The notes below the pieces were generated by a model. That model did not search any database. It saw only the letters and a program-made list of their open reading frames with translations, and had not been told where the DNA came from. A program made the translations under genes and the position numbers. Below, one piece after another: positions 30,201-43,600 of a DNA stretch of 64,000 nucleotides (its first letter is position 1; every line of letters starts with the position of its first letter). The stretch lies in the NCBI RefSeq assembly GCF_009389715.1, contig NC_052399.1, positions 4,826,978 to 4,890,977 of the forward strand, in the 5' to 3' direction. Source of the DNA: Phoenix dactylifera (taxonomy: Eukaryota > Streptophyta > Magnoliopsida > Arecales > Arecaceae).

Positions 30201-32232
30201 ATGCGACTCCCGATTTTAACAAAGTTTTTGAGGTGGAATGTGATGCGTCTGGCTTAGGAATAGGTGGTGTGCTTAGTCAAGAACGTCATCCTATAGCCTA
30301 TTTTAGTGAAAAAAGCTGAATGAGGCTAGACAAAGATATTCCACCTATGACAAGGAATTTTATGCCATAGTCCAGGCCCTACGGTATTGGCGACATTATC
30401 TCCTTCCTAATGAATTTGTTCTCTATTCTGACCATGAAGCACTTCGTTTTCTTAATTCCCAGAAAAAACTTAATCATCGACATGCCAAGTGGGTTTAGTT
30501 CCTCCAGGATTACACTTTTGTCCTCAAGCATATGTCCGGTGCTGCGAACAAAGCTGCTGATGCGTTAAGTCGTCGAGTAACTCTGTTGTCCGCCATGTCT
30601 GTTTCCATCACCGGTTTTGATAGACTTAAGCTCGATTACTTGTCTTGCCCAGATTTTGGCCAACTCTATAATGCCCTTGCTGATGGACAAGGACCTTTGA
30701 TTGATGGTGTTTATCTACAAGACGGGTACTTGTTCAAAGCTTCCAAGCTCTGCATTCCACGCACTTCCGTGCGCGATTTCTTGATATGGGAAGTACATGG
30801 CGGTGGTCTCTCTGGACATTTTGGTCGTGATAAGACCATAGAAGAAGTTGAACGTCAATTTTTTTGGCCAAGTTTGAAACGGGATGTTGCTAAAATTGTG
30901 GGACAGTGTCGCACGTGTCAACTAGCTAAGCACAAAAAATAAAATACTGGCCTATACACTCCGTTACCTGTCCCAGATCGCCCTTGGCTTGACCTTAGTA
31001 TCGACTTCGTACTCGGCCTTCCTCGCACATTTCGGAAACATGACTCCATTTTTGTGGTTGTGGATCGTTTTTCTAAAATGGCCCACTTTCTTCCTTGTTC
31101 CAAAACTTCTGATGCCTCTCGAGTAGCCAAGATATTTTTTGATGAGATTGTTAAGTTATACGGTTTACCAAAAACCATTGTCTCCGATAGGGATGTCCGT
31201 TTCATGAGCTATTTTTGGAAAACCTTGTGGCATCTGGTTGGCACCAAACTTAAATTTTCTACGGCTTATCATCCTCAAACCGATGGCCAAACCGAATTCG
31301 TCAACCGAAGTCTAGGTAACCTTCTGCGTCGTCTAGTCGGGGATCACAATCGTAACTGGGATTCTATTTTGCCTGTCGCCCAATTTGCATATAATTCATC
31401 AGTCAATAGATCTATCGGGATGAGTCCATTCGAAGTGGTCCATGGTTATAAAGCTCGCAAACCTGTAGATCTCCTACCTATGTCCCCCCATATTCGCATT
31501 TCTGAGTCTGCACATGCATTTGCACAGCACATTCATAATCTGCATCAGGAAATTAGCAAGCGCATTCATATGAGTAATGCTCAATATAAGCTACAAGCTG
31601 ATTCTCATAAGCGAGATAAATCATTTCAAACTGGGAATTATGTGATGATACGTATTCGGCCTGAGCGGTTTCCATCTGGAACCGTCAAGAAACTGCAGGC
31701 TCGTAGTGCTGGGCCCTTTCGGGTATTGCAACGCGTGGGTACTAATGCTTACGTTCTTGATCTTCCCTCTGATTTTGGTATTAGCTCCACTTTTAATATT
31801 GAGGATTTGGTTGCTTACAAGGGCCCCCTTTCTATTCATACTGACCCTTTCGCTCCGCCATCACTTGAGCTTGAGGATACTCCTCTTCTTGATTCCATCC
31901 CATCCCCGACCAATCTAGCTTTACCACCAGCACAAAAAGAACATATTGATGCCATTTTAGATGAGCAGACTGTTTCTACCAGTGATGGGGGTGTTCAGCG
32001 TTTTCTGGTTCGTTGGCGAGGACGCCCGGAGTCTGATACTACATGGATTACCCGTGCGGAGTTACAGCGCATTGACCCAGATCTTTTGGAGTACTACCAG
32101 AGTCATTCGTCGGGGTCGACTTCTTCTTACCCGGGGGGAGTTGGTGCGAACACGAATACTGGACTGATTATTTTGCGGGATTATGGTCGTCGCAGGAAGA
32201 CGGTCCAGCCACTTTCATTGTGGCTGGATTGA
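27255..32232 (+). pseudogene. gag-pol polyprotein of the chromovirus with chromodomain; two frameshifts, two stops
   Basis: This is the Gag, protease, reverse transcriptase, RNase H and integrase polyprotein. The start at 27255 reads MHLRSGRVASN; an internal ATG (27306) is also possible. Capsid lies at about residues 140-320. The zinc knuckle CFKCQGFGHVAYQC (CX2CX4HX4C) is near residue 385. Protease IDSGSCINAIS is near 500, RT with YFDDILIY is near 855, and RNase H follows. Integrase shows the HHCC zinc site (ending CRTCQLAKHKK near 30940), the central Asp/Asp/Glu acidic residues (31000-31300), and a canonical chromodomain FLVRWRGRPESDTTW near 32005. The stop at 32230-32232 lies inside the 3' LTR. 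Breaks: a frame change near 30205-30215, another in the A-run at 30309-30314, TAG at 30496-30498, and TAA at 30940-30942. This copy therefore cannot make the full polyprotein, although Gag-PR-RT is open for 1000 codons. Confidence 0.9.
32131..32141 (+). other. Polypurine tract of the chromovirus
   Basis: GGGGGGAG lies just before the TGGTGCG start of the 3' LTR and inside the polyprotein's C-terminal coding region, which runs on into the LTR. Confidence 0.7.
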
Positions 32233-32507
32233 TTGATGTTTTTCTTTTATTATTATTTATTTTGATAGGATTAGTTTGCATATTGTCTTGTGAGGACCTC
32301 TTTCGAATTGTTTTTTTTTATTGGGACTTATTTGTTATTTGGTGGCCCTATATATATATAGGGCATGCATTTGTTATTTTTTTTTAATGAATTATTGCAT
32401 GAAAATTAATCTTCTTCTTCCTCCTCTCCTCTCCTCTTTCTCTTCTTCTTCCCCTCTTTCTCTCCTCTTTCTCTCTGCATTCCAATCCCTACATCCGTCC
32501 TGCGTCA
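32142..32507 (+). repeat. 3' LTR of the chromovirus
   Basis: It has the same length as the 5' LTR with three transition differences. Its first 91 bases also encode the last residues of the polyprotein. Confidence 0.95.
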
Positions 32508-32735
32508 TAATGACTAGCTGCACGAACTCCACACCCCTCCCATTCGAAACTGTGCCTCCTATGACTTTGAAAAAAAAGGTAAGAAAAATATGAGCTTTTC
32601 CAGCTCAGTAAGAATCCCAAACTATTACACCATAAGCAATAAAAAAATAATTAATTAATAATACCAGACAAATATCATATAAAAAAATTCATAAATAATA
32701 TGCACATAAGTTCTCATTATCACCTTTTCAAGAAG

Positions 32736-32787
32736 CATATACATACATACATACATACATACATACATGCATGCATGCATACATATA

Positions 32788-32848
<61 letters not shown>
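32736..32848. repeat. Compound (CATA)n-(CATG)n-(TA)n microsatellite
   Basis: CATA units (32736-32767) pass through CATG units into a pure TA run at 32791-32848. Confidence 0.95.
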
Positions 32849-32851
<3 letters not shown>

Positions 32852-32985
32852 CAATTGTTCAAGAAAAATTGCTTATGTCATGAAGTTTATCTCTCATTAA
32901 CTTGATTTTCGAATTTCTTATCAATTTCTTTTTTCCAGTTTGGACCAACCAAGATCATGACTTAGTCCAAAGTTGATACCGTACC

Positions 32986-33110
32986 ACGTTATAGCTGTGG
33001 TGGCTCTCCAACCCACATTATAGCCCATGGTGGCCATCAAATCCTAGGTTATAACCCGTGGTTGCTATCAAATCCCACGTAATGGTCTGTGGTGGCTATC
33101 CAACCCCTCC
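32986..33110. repeat. Four imperfect tandem copies of a 31-bp unit
   Basis: Each copy reads roughly GTTATAGCCxGTGGTGGCTA followed by TCAAATCCCAC. The four copies differ at several sites each, so the array is not new. It contains no coding region. Confidence 0.7.
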
Positions 33111-34608
33111 TCGGCCCTAATGATGGGGCTTAATGCCACCAACAACCCGACCTCATGGCGGAAGAGCATGCTAGCACTCTCCTCCTCCTTCTGTTCCTTG
33201 GAAATAATCTGTTTTCTATAAAGAATCTTATATTAATTCCTTTAAAGGGGACTTTTGGAAGGTTGCTTCCCGACTGAATGAGTTTAAATTGGATGACTGA
33301 TTTGGTAGGTCTCATCTTGCAACTGCAAACTGGCCTCTTCTTTTGTTTCGTGGCAGGTCCTTTTGGCAAATATTGCCTCTTCTTTTTCATTCTCATCTTA
33401 TGAAAAATGGAAAGTATTTATCTCTCGGCTCCGTTCTATCCACATCATCTCAACATCGACTTGCCAATTCTATGTCAATCAAGGTATAGGCTGGGAAGGG
33501 GCTCCATCTCCCACTAATCTTTCCTAGTCTTTTATTTTTGGGTTCAGCTTGATGAGGACGGCCGGCCTGGTCCTGTTACGTCATGCCCATCCTGCAAGGA
33601 CAAGTATAATTCCTACGCATGGTGACTTTTTTATAATCTTTTCCTAATGGACAATGATGCCCTAAGCCTGACTCGACCTGTTCAGGGTAAGCGGGTCGGC
33701 CGGATTGAAGAAAACCACATCATGCTAAGCTCGATCAGGAAAGTCAGCCCGACCCAATCTGTCAGGGTCCAATCTGATTTGAGAGGATACCCGCTTACTC
33801 AGTTAGATGTATGTGTGTCCCCTCTCCTGACAACTATAAATCCGTCCAACAAAATCACAGTTGTCATGTACTTTACTGTTGGTCGTGAGGTTGGCGCATC
33901 AGAGTAGTCTCACAAAGATATTTTGCTAGTAACCCCAATTAGTCATACGATGTTACCGTTCAAATTATAAAAGCTTCTAGATATCACCAAAACAAACTAA
34001 TCTGAATACAATTTTGATAGCACGGCAGCAGCAATAACAATTAACAACCCAAATGCTTACCAAAGTAGACGGAAAAAAAAATCCACCATGGACCTTGGAT
34101 GAAATCATCCTAGCACGTATTGCTATTACACATTAAGAAAAAAAAAAAAAAAAGAGAAAATAGAAGAGATTTTATTCATCTTAGGTGCACGGTGGACTTC
34201 GTCCACCTAATAATTGCCCCTCCAAAAAAAATGAGGTTAATTAAAATTAGTTGTTGAAAAAGAAGACCACATGTACGTTTCTTGCTCTGTTAAGTCCTAT
34301 CTTTATCGCCTGTCCTCGTGTATGCAGTCAACATTAAAAGAAAAAAATGAAGAAAAAAGAAGAGATCAATTAATAGTTTCTCAATTTATATTTTATTTTT
34401 GCTTCTAGCGTTCATATTCCTATGAACATACAATTGAGAACAGTGCTGAAGTACATAAAATGATCAACTATTTCCAATCACAAACTCAAGAAAACCTGTA
34501 AATGACCAATCTATGAATGGGTGATGCACACTGGGGACCAGATCTGGAAGAACATTTCCGTGATCCAACTCAAGCACATCCAATGCACATTTTCTACAAA
34601 TGGCCCCG

Positions 34609-37600
34609 TCACATTGTCAAAGCCAGGAGGGCTGCCATACAGGTGGTGAGAACCATGGAGTAAGATGCAACCCAACCTCGAGCTCCAAGATCCTGCAACC
34701 ATAACCCCCAGAGCATTAGAGAGTTTTTAAGTCTGCAGCAAAGGGCATTGCGTTATGATTAGTAACAAAGTGGAAAAAAGAACTGCCAATATATGCTGCC
34801 ATGTATATTAACAGCAGCAAGCAATTTAGTTCCCAGGTTAATTCACTCACAAACTTTCACAAGCCATAATATTCATATATCCATATCAGTAATTCTCAAT
34901 CTACCTCTAACATATGCTCAACCCCTTCAGCACAAAACGGAGCTATAGCAAATACAATAATCTAAGTTCATCATTGGATTAGTTTCTGGTTTTTGTCATA
35001 TCTAAATTACTTTCTCTGCTGCTTCTGACGTCTTTCACACCAATCATGCATTATCGCTTCCCAACTCTTTTAACTAACATGATCGGGTAAATAAATAAAT
35101 AAATAATAAATAAATAAATGAAGAATGAAAGAAAAGAGGGAAATGACTTGGGGAATGGAATTCTGGCACAAACAAGTGCTGACAAGCCACATGTAAACAT
35201 GACCTCAAACACTACTACTAACCGGTCCACATATGTAATGGCAATTTGAACAAAAGCATGTATCAATTAACAAATTTCTTGAGATCTTAACATATTGAAA
35301 TGCTCTGGGAACAAAACAACATTCATATTATCAGCGTCCCAAAACTAAAATAGGTATAGTTGAACCCAGCTCTGTATACTATCTCTAGTGGACAGACCAT
35401 GAGATAACCTCTTCCCTTTCCATCACTTTCGAAGGTTATTTCAATATTTTAATGAGACCTTTGCTCCAAATAACTTACTCTCTAAAGAATCCCTAGTAAA
35501 CTTCAATTAAAATGGGTCCATCAACGACTGTTTTTTTTAAACCCCTGAAAGAAGGTGTTATCATTACAACCTTAAATGCAATTAGAGGTACGAATATGTT
35601 AAGGTTGCCCCAAAAATACTTGAACCAAAAAACTTCAAGCTTTTGCTTGAAAATTTGGCCTTCTAGCCAAACCTAAGCTATAGCAATGGCATTCATCTCG
35701 AGGGCACCAAGAGGTCTCCAAACTTCCCTCACAAAGGAAAACCTATCTAAATATTATATTGATTAGCTATTTGTCTCGTAAAGGCTCGGCCAAGTTTAAA
35801 TTGTCAGCTTAGGCTTAAAAATCTGGCCTCCAAGCAGCACGCAAGAAATGAAAACACATCTCGAGTCTTAGATACTATAAAGCCTAGTGCCTAGGGTAGA
35901 CCAGGAGAGATCTATGACCTTTAGCAACTGCTTGACACATAAGGCTAAGATACTTTTTCTAGAACCACTCACTCCCCACCCAAGCCCACCCCAAATATAC
36001 AAATTAACCAAAAAATAAAAACAATCATGTCAACTTGAAGTGGTTGATCTTATGAACCAAGGATGACAGATGATCAATGAAATAAACTGCTGATAGAACA
36101 TGTGCAGAAACTTGTGCACCATATAAGTTGATCCTGAGATGGTGGTTTCAAAAAGATGACTACATTACACCAAGTCATGTGAGGCATTTCAAGCCAATAA
36201 AGATATTGCTCCAAATACTATTCGCTGTGCTTCTAAGGCTAACATGTTGATAATGATTTTCAAGATTTGAAGGATAAGGTGACACATGAAATACAATACT
36301 GTCGAACTTGGGTATCAAGGATGACATGCAAGGTTTTAAAACCGGTATCAAAGGGTGCATTCGCTTTTTCAGGGCATCAACACATAGTATGGGATGTAGT
36401 CCCACGCTGACATCCTGTGTGCCAGTGCCCCTTTTTTGCCGGAATAATATGGTACCACTCGTACTGTCATGTTCTAGAGGTTTTTAAACCATGATGATGG
36501 GTGATCAATGAAATACTAACTCTTACGAACCTAGGATGACAGGTGACTGATGAAAAAAAATGACTCTCATGCACAAAGGATGGCAGGTGCTCAATGAAAT
36601 TCAATACAAAGTTTATGCACCAAGGATGATAATTAATCATCCACCCAGAAAAAGGATGACAAGTGATCAATGAAACACAACACAGTTGGAACTTGGGCAG
36701 AAACTTGTGCACCACATATCATAGGTCAACGACGTCAAATGCCATGCCAATTTTTCTCCGCCACTCGATCACTTTCTAAAACAAGGGAGTTTGGGAAAGA
36801 ATGCATACAGATGTGATGATACGAACATCCCTGAAGTTGAGCTAAATGTTGTTAAGCAGACAATCAGATGTTTATAGAAAGGTTCTCAAATGATGGGCAT
36901 GCCAATACTTTTCCAACTCAACAGAAAGATTAGCTTGGAAGCCCATGGAGTTTTAAACTAAGGAAATCCTAGAGAAATCATTTAGTGATCTCAATATGTG
37001 ATGATATGAAGAGAAAAAAGTAAAGGACCTCTATTATATATGCACTTATGCATATACCAGCCTGAACCAGGTTTGAGCCGTGCCACATTTGGACATCAAC
37101 TAAACATGCTAGCTCGAGCCGCATTCAGCTCGGACTCAGGCTTGACTCCTACAGCCCGAGGCCAGCCAATCTGACCCAACAAAGCATTAGATCCATGAAT
37201 GATTGGAAAGGCATATTGGCTTTGAATTGTTAAAATCAGCAGTAGTTGTTGCTATGCAAATGCAGCTCTACGAGGGTAAAAGGTTAAGCAGAGAGAGAGG
37301 GGGTTCTGTCACTCTGGATTGCGATTGGGGAAAGGGAGATAGTGGGGGAAAGGAGCTGGGAGGGGCATATGATTCAGAATTGCCAATTGGCAGTGGTGAG
37401 AATGTGACTCAACAGGGAAGACGAGGGGGGAAGGGGAACTAGGTTTCCACCGGATGGGGTTTAGCACTTGAGAAGAGAGTACAGGACCAGATAGTTCTGC
37501 TGTTGCGATGAGAGCTAGGACTCATAAATACATAAATTATATATATATACACACACACAAAAGTGATATTTGTAACTAATTTACTGTCAAGCATAGTCAG

Positions 37601-40600
37601 GCCAGGCCAATGTCAAATTAAGCGAACCCCAACCAACTTGATATCTGGTCAGGCCTCAATATACTTGGCCCAGCTGACAAGCCAAAAACCTTTACTCAAG
37701 CCTGTCCAAAATCAGGCCAGTCTAGTTAGGCTGCATAAGCTGAAAATGTCTTTCCAAGTTGAAGGTAGCCAAAGGCATACTTTGAATATAGTAGGTCTGC
37801 ATAACATGGATCTCTTTCGTCTAAAGTTATTTTCTCCAAGAATATGACATCAATCCTTAGAGTGACATCAGGTGGGAAAATAGCTGTAAAACTATAGTCA
37901 ATCTTTCCAACTAATCTATTTGACAACAATTTGCGGCCATCCCCATTTTTGTCACAAAAAGAAAAAACTAAATGGTGATGATGGCGGTTGCTTAGGAGCT
38001 GTCAAAGGATTGCCTACTCTAAGAGATATGCAGGATGTTTAGGAAGTTTTACTTGTAGTCACTTGTTAGACCTGCCAACACATTGTATATACCTTACCAA
38101 ATATCTAGAGTTAATAGGAGGTAAATAAGTAACCAGATAAGTTAATAATTAGGGAGTTTCAACAAGACATGGAACAAATGTGCAAACACTTGTGCAATTA
38201 GAAAGATGACCATGAAATAACTATACTCCATCGTATGACTTGGTAAACTTTTGGAATTTCTATCATATTGAATAGTTGAAGAATAGAATAAGTGATACCT
38301 TCAGATACAAATTTGACTAGATAATAAGTGAAAAATGACATTTGTATCAAAGGTGCATGTCTACGAATGGCTTATCTTGCCTTTTGATCGAACAACACTC
38401 TCATCAAAATGATGACACAAGCATTATATCTATTGGTTGAAAAACTTTTATCTAAGTGCTTTGATGAATTATTTGTTTGTATGAACATCTTATAAGCATC
38501 TTAAGTACAATATTTAACAAATGATGACAGTTCTACATCAGGAGAAGCTTTTATATCAATTTGTAGAAAGTTCCCATTATATGCCTAAACATTTCTTTTC
38601 TGGTTTTTTTTTTGTCATCTAGAGGCATCTAAGTGGACACATAGAAAGTTCAAGCCACTATTGAGTGGTTGTTCTGACAATAGATGAGGTGTATATATTT
38701 CACAGAGTAGCTATTTTCTATAACGAATTTGATTTCAACTCCCTAATAGAACTCATCAAGTTTGGCAAGAACAACCATTTGTTTAAACAAAGGATAAAAG
38801 CGATGTGTTGAAGATATTCGTTCATAAGACAATTGAAGCACCTAATTTTTAGCCAGTAGATTTGACAAGTTTTTCAAGGTATCAGGCTACTATTAATTTG
38901 ATGCTCGCATCAAGTTGTTTTACACAAAGACATCCGCTGGCATACTTCAGTGAAAAGTTCAACAATTCTATGTAGCAATTCTACATTTCTGGCCTTGAGT
39001 TTTATTTAGTGGCGAACCGGTACTGGCACCCATTCTGATTGGCTAGTGATACGGTATGATATGGCATCATGCCATTCTGTTCCGGCATGTACCGACAAAG
39101 AGAGAGCTGGCAAGGGAGGGAGGAAGAGGGAGGCAGAGGGCTAGAGGACCAGAAGAGGCCGAAAGAGGGCTTTCGCATAGTTCTCCCTCTCTCTCTCCCT
39201 CCCATCCTCCCCATCCTCCCTCTCCCTCCCTCCCTCTCTCTCTTTTCCACTCTCTACTTCTTCCCCTTCCTTACAAGTTCTTCGAACTGAGGGGCGGAAC
39301 CGTACCAGTCCACCCCTAATACGGCTCAGTACGTCCTAAATCGGGTTGTACAGCATTCTATGGCAGTGAAAATTATTGCAATATTGGTGACATCATTTCT
39401 TCTTAAGGAGTTTGTTTTAATCAGATTATGAGGCTTTCTATTATATTGAAGTCTCATAAGAAGTTGAATCATTACTCCTATGACTAATAAGAATTGTTTG
39501 GAACCATAGTATAGGGGTTGAAACTAGGGTCAATAATACTTCTGGTTGTTGAGCACATCTATTGTACGTCTCCTAAGGTAATTGAATTCGGAGATCTTAA
39601 GGGATCCTAATTATGAGATGAGGAGTATAGCAACATGGAGGTTGAAGTAGTTGACAGGGCTAACCAATTGACGGCATGAAGATGATCCCAAAAAAGCTCC
39701 GAAACTCTCTTTTTATGCACCAAATTGTGGCATAATATGGCAATATAATGCTTTTGAATGTAGATTAAAAAGTATTTGGATTTGGAAACAAGGATAAAAC
39801 TTCCAAGAAAAACTCTTTTCACATGCCCCCCTTGGGTGTATCATCAAAATATAGCACTCTTATATCCTAAGGCTAAGTCAAACTTATGAAAAATGTTTCC
39901 TAATGACAAATTTGCTACAACAAAAACTTTATGCCTGCAAGGATACGGCAGAAACTCCATTCATAAGGAGGGCTTTGTTTGCATAGACACTAGAAACAAG
40001 TTGGATTCGGAGCAGATCAGCATCTTCAATTGAAAGATGGATGATAGTTGATGAAGGAAGCTTAATATCAAGAAGAATAGAAATGGCATACTAATTTGCA
40101 TATTCAAATAATTAATAGCATATCATGATTAGTTCTTCATTTCTGACATTCTTCTAGTTCTTTGTCTCCTCTCAAGGTTCATCAATATTCATTAAGAAAA
40201 AGAGAAAAGAAAAGTTCGGGTTTTGTTCATAGTGTATGATGACTATTCTAAATAGAATATCAGAGCAATAACTTAATAGTTTAAAGACAATACCAGTCAA
40301 TTTATATTGTTAGTAAATTTAGTTGTAGCCAAAAAAAGCATTGGGTAAATAACTTCTAATCTATGCTAGTTAGAGGATCATTAAGGCAGTGAAAACACTT
40401 AAGACATTGGAAATCCATGAGATCGAGGAGAAAAGTTAAAAAAATCAATATCCACATTTATGATCATGATCTCAAGATTTCACTAGAGGTAAAAAGCAAT
40501 AGTAGGTATGCCATACCGTGCCGAACCAGACGATATGGGGCATACCGTACCATACTTGTTCGGTACCGGTACGTGGTATAAAGGGATGCCGATATTCAGT

Positions 40601-43600
40601 ATAGCGAATTGGCCTCCGCACTGGCCATACCGATACAGTAATAGGATGGCACCGGTACACAGCCTGGTACCAAGATGGCATATCTTAAGTAGTATTTTTT
40701 ATAGCATTAGAATCAACTCTAAGGTGTAAACAAAGAACCCCATTAGGATGCATACGGTATGTTACCCTAAGTTTATAACTATAAATTATGAATGATAATA
40801 ATAATAATAATAATAAGAAAACTAACAACCTAGGAATTTATGGAACCAAAACTCATGTAACTCTTGGGAAAAAGTTGATGCTGTTTCACTCTAGGTAATG
40901 GCATGTCTATTGCCTAAAATGCTTGTCATTCCGGCTTGATAAACTAAGATACACTGATTGGGGGCACTTAATTTACCACATATTCCAAGAACTCCTGATC
41001 CATCCACCACTACAATAACATGTTCCTAATGCCTATCTCATATGCAATTAGGCAAACATCAGATATGGCTCTAAACATGAATTATTGCAAAACAAGGATT
41101 CATAGAGACAACTAAATAGTTTGAACAACCTTTTGAGGTTGGAGATATTTTGGACCATGAATATCAAAAGTATGCTTTTGGTGTTTGTAATCAAAATATT
41201 AAATTAAATTTAGTCATGCCTATGTATTTCAAAATTATCTCAAAAAGTGTAAAAACTACGCATGTCATACCAATGTTGGCACCCAAGATTTGCAATTTCG
41301 CAATATCTATCATGTACTGACAGCACACCCTCGTATCTAATCACAGTTCATCAAAACAGATGGTGCTCCCCATATGAATCATTATGGGGAGGTATGGCAT
41401 GCAATATGGGGCGGTAAAACTTGTGGTACAGGGCATTATGGTTAGCATTTTAAACCCTTGTCAGTACCCACTACAAGTCAGCATGCCACCTATTGAATCC
41501 ATTTTTCCTTTTGATATTAAATTCTTTTAGGTATCTTTTAAAATTTTCTGCTTCAACATGGAAGAACGACACATGGAATGGTTGGCAGAACATGGTACAT
41601 GTTGGAGGCACCTATTTATGCATCTTTGGGCTAATCACAAGCTGAAAATCTGAGTTTTTTAGAAAATTTTGATTTGTTAAGATCTCCTCAATATTTGACC
41701 AGTGTTTAGTTCATCAGTAATACAATTAGAAAGGATTGGTCAATGTTTTGATTGAGTCGGATTTCTTTTTAGATTTGGGTCGAAAATTCAACTTGATGAT
41801 ATATGGCATTAAGAAATTCTTAATTTGTAAGGATTATGATTGGGGTCATTTAGATATCTCTTATATGAGACTGAGGGCAGATCCAAACATTGAGATTCAA
41901 ATTTCAAATGCTCATTTTTGAAGAGTCTTGATGTCAATTCCATGATCACCTCTTGTTCCTTTTTCTTCTCCTACTCATATCTTCTTCCTTCTCTTTCCCT
42001 CAAGAAGCATCATGCAACCCTAACCTCAAGGCAACATTTGTTTGATATTAGACAATCATTGTTAGGGTAATCATCTTACCAAAACTGTGGTCATACAGAA
42101 CATAGAAGGTGAAAACCTAAGGGATGCTTGGAAGAAAACTACTGGAAAAGGAGAAGGAAAAAGTAAAACAAGATTAACTAGTTTAGAGCTTTTAAAAATG
42201 GTAAAATATATAGCAGCTGTTAAACCCACTGTTGAGGCTGCTATTCAGTCAGATGATGACAAAATACGACCAAATGGCATTTGAAGGTCCATATTCTATA
42301 GATATGGAGAGCACAATCCAATTGTGATAAGTCGAACAACTGAAAACACAATTTTCGAAGATTTGCCAGCTGATGATGCTACTTTCAATCACGCAAGTTG
42401 TGAAATTAATGACTGAAGATCCACCAAATAAAGATCAACCAGTTGCAAATGATTTGGGTAAAGATATAGGATAAACAAATTGCTCATTGAAAAATCAGTA
42501 ATAAAATAATTGCTTCAATAGTTCAATATATGTTTCGGTGTCAGCCAAGGATACTTGTATATAAGAGTAAGTGATGATCAGAAAACTATAATCAAAAGAA
42601 AGATATTTTTTAATTTAAAGAAAATTTTTTGGTTACCCACATTTCTCTCTTCTTTCTTTTCTTTCTTCTCCGTGTTTTTCCTTTGGTTTGCATTTCTCAA
42701 ACCAAATATCCTGTAATGCTATCCTCAGGACTATATCATTTCTTTGTTTGCCAAAGGTAAGGCCAAGATTTTTTTAACCTCTCATAATGTATATTTGCTA
42801 ATCCATGTAAGTTAAGCTTGAGATTGAATGTATGTTACGCTTGAGATTGCTGACATCTAGGCTGCTTCCATTATTCATGGTGACATGACAAAACAAATAG
42901 CTTAAAGTGCAGTTCGCATATAAGATCCTACAAAGACAGAGAGAATCCCAAGGGCAACCATGATGTACTTGAAATGTGACCAAGACACAACAATTTACCA
43001 AGCAGAATTTTGAATGTACCCCTAACCTCTTGCTTTGGCAGTTGCAGCTGGAGTTGAACAGTTTACCAATCTTTGAATGCAGAATGAGTTGGGCATGCCT
43101 GACACTCTTGTCCTTGGTGTGCCCACATGCTCTACATATGAGCTTGCTTGTGCCACAAGCCTTGTACATGAAGTGCAAACCTCCTTGGGTTATGGGCCTA
43201 GTTTGCATGCATGCTTCATGTTTAACCCACAATTCTTTCAAATATACTTTTATCTAAAACTCTTTTAGTCATAATATGCTTATTGTTGTTTCTAATTTGC
43301 AGGCAATGATTACTTTCGCATGCTATTAAATGATGATCTAGCTGACTTAGAATGCAAGACCTGTTTGGATGAGTCAAAAGTGTAGTGTTCTGAAGTATGC
43401 CTCTTTATTAGGAAAAAGAAGATTTGTTGAGTGCTTAAGTATTCATTGAAAGTTCTTCGCATCTATTTATGTTGACATGCTTTTGTCTTTGGAGTGATAC
43501 ACAAAGCATTTACCATATAGGACAGTACATCACTATAGTGAGCAAGCAATTTTCACACAACACGATACTTTAGATTTTTCCGATGCCTAAAAGCAACTCT

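Larger units (their letters stand above)
24798..32507 (+). mobile_element. Full-length chromovirus (Ty3/gypsy), recently inserted
   Basis: The 7710-bp element has 366-bp LTRs (24798-25163 and 32142-32507) that differ at three sites by my reading, an initiator-tRNA-Met primer site, a long 2.1-kb leader, one gag-pol reading frame with a C-terminal chromodomain, and a polypurine tract. It is bounded by the 5-bp target duplication TAATG (24793-24797 and 32508-32512). The chromodomain defines a chromovirus. The RT wording (GLYEWLVMPFGLSNAPSTF) is most like the CRM/Galadriel branch and the chromodomain is a canonical type, so a Galadriel-like placement is likely but not proven. Confidence 0.95.
32508..34608. 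other. Spacer between the chromovirus and the GH17 gene
   Basis: No gene is seen. It holds the right TAATG target copy, CATA/TA microsatellites (32736-32848), a 31-bp tandem repeat (32986-33110), and an LTR-like segment near 33560-33905 with CTATAAATCC and no clear ends. From 34100 on it is AT-rich and probably the 3' flank of the glucanase gene. Confidence 0.5.

Noticed and set aside
42087..42284. 65-codon plus frame with Lys/Glu-rich text
   Set aside because: No recognisable family, no promoter or splice support, and the flanks are AT-rich intron.
42798..43241. 147-codon minus frame in the glucanase intron
   Set aside because: It is Cys/His-rich but without spacing of a known zinc domain, lies inside an AT-rich intron and overlaps a plus frame of similar quality; treated as chance.
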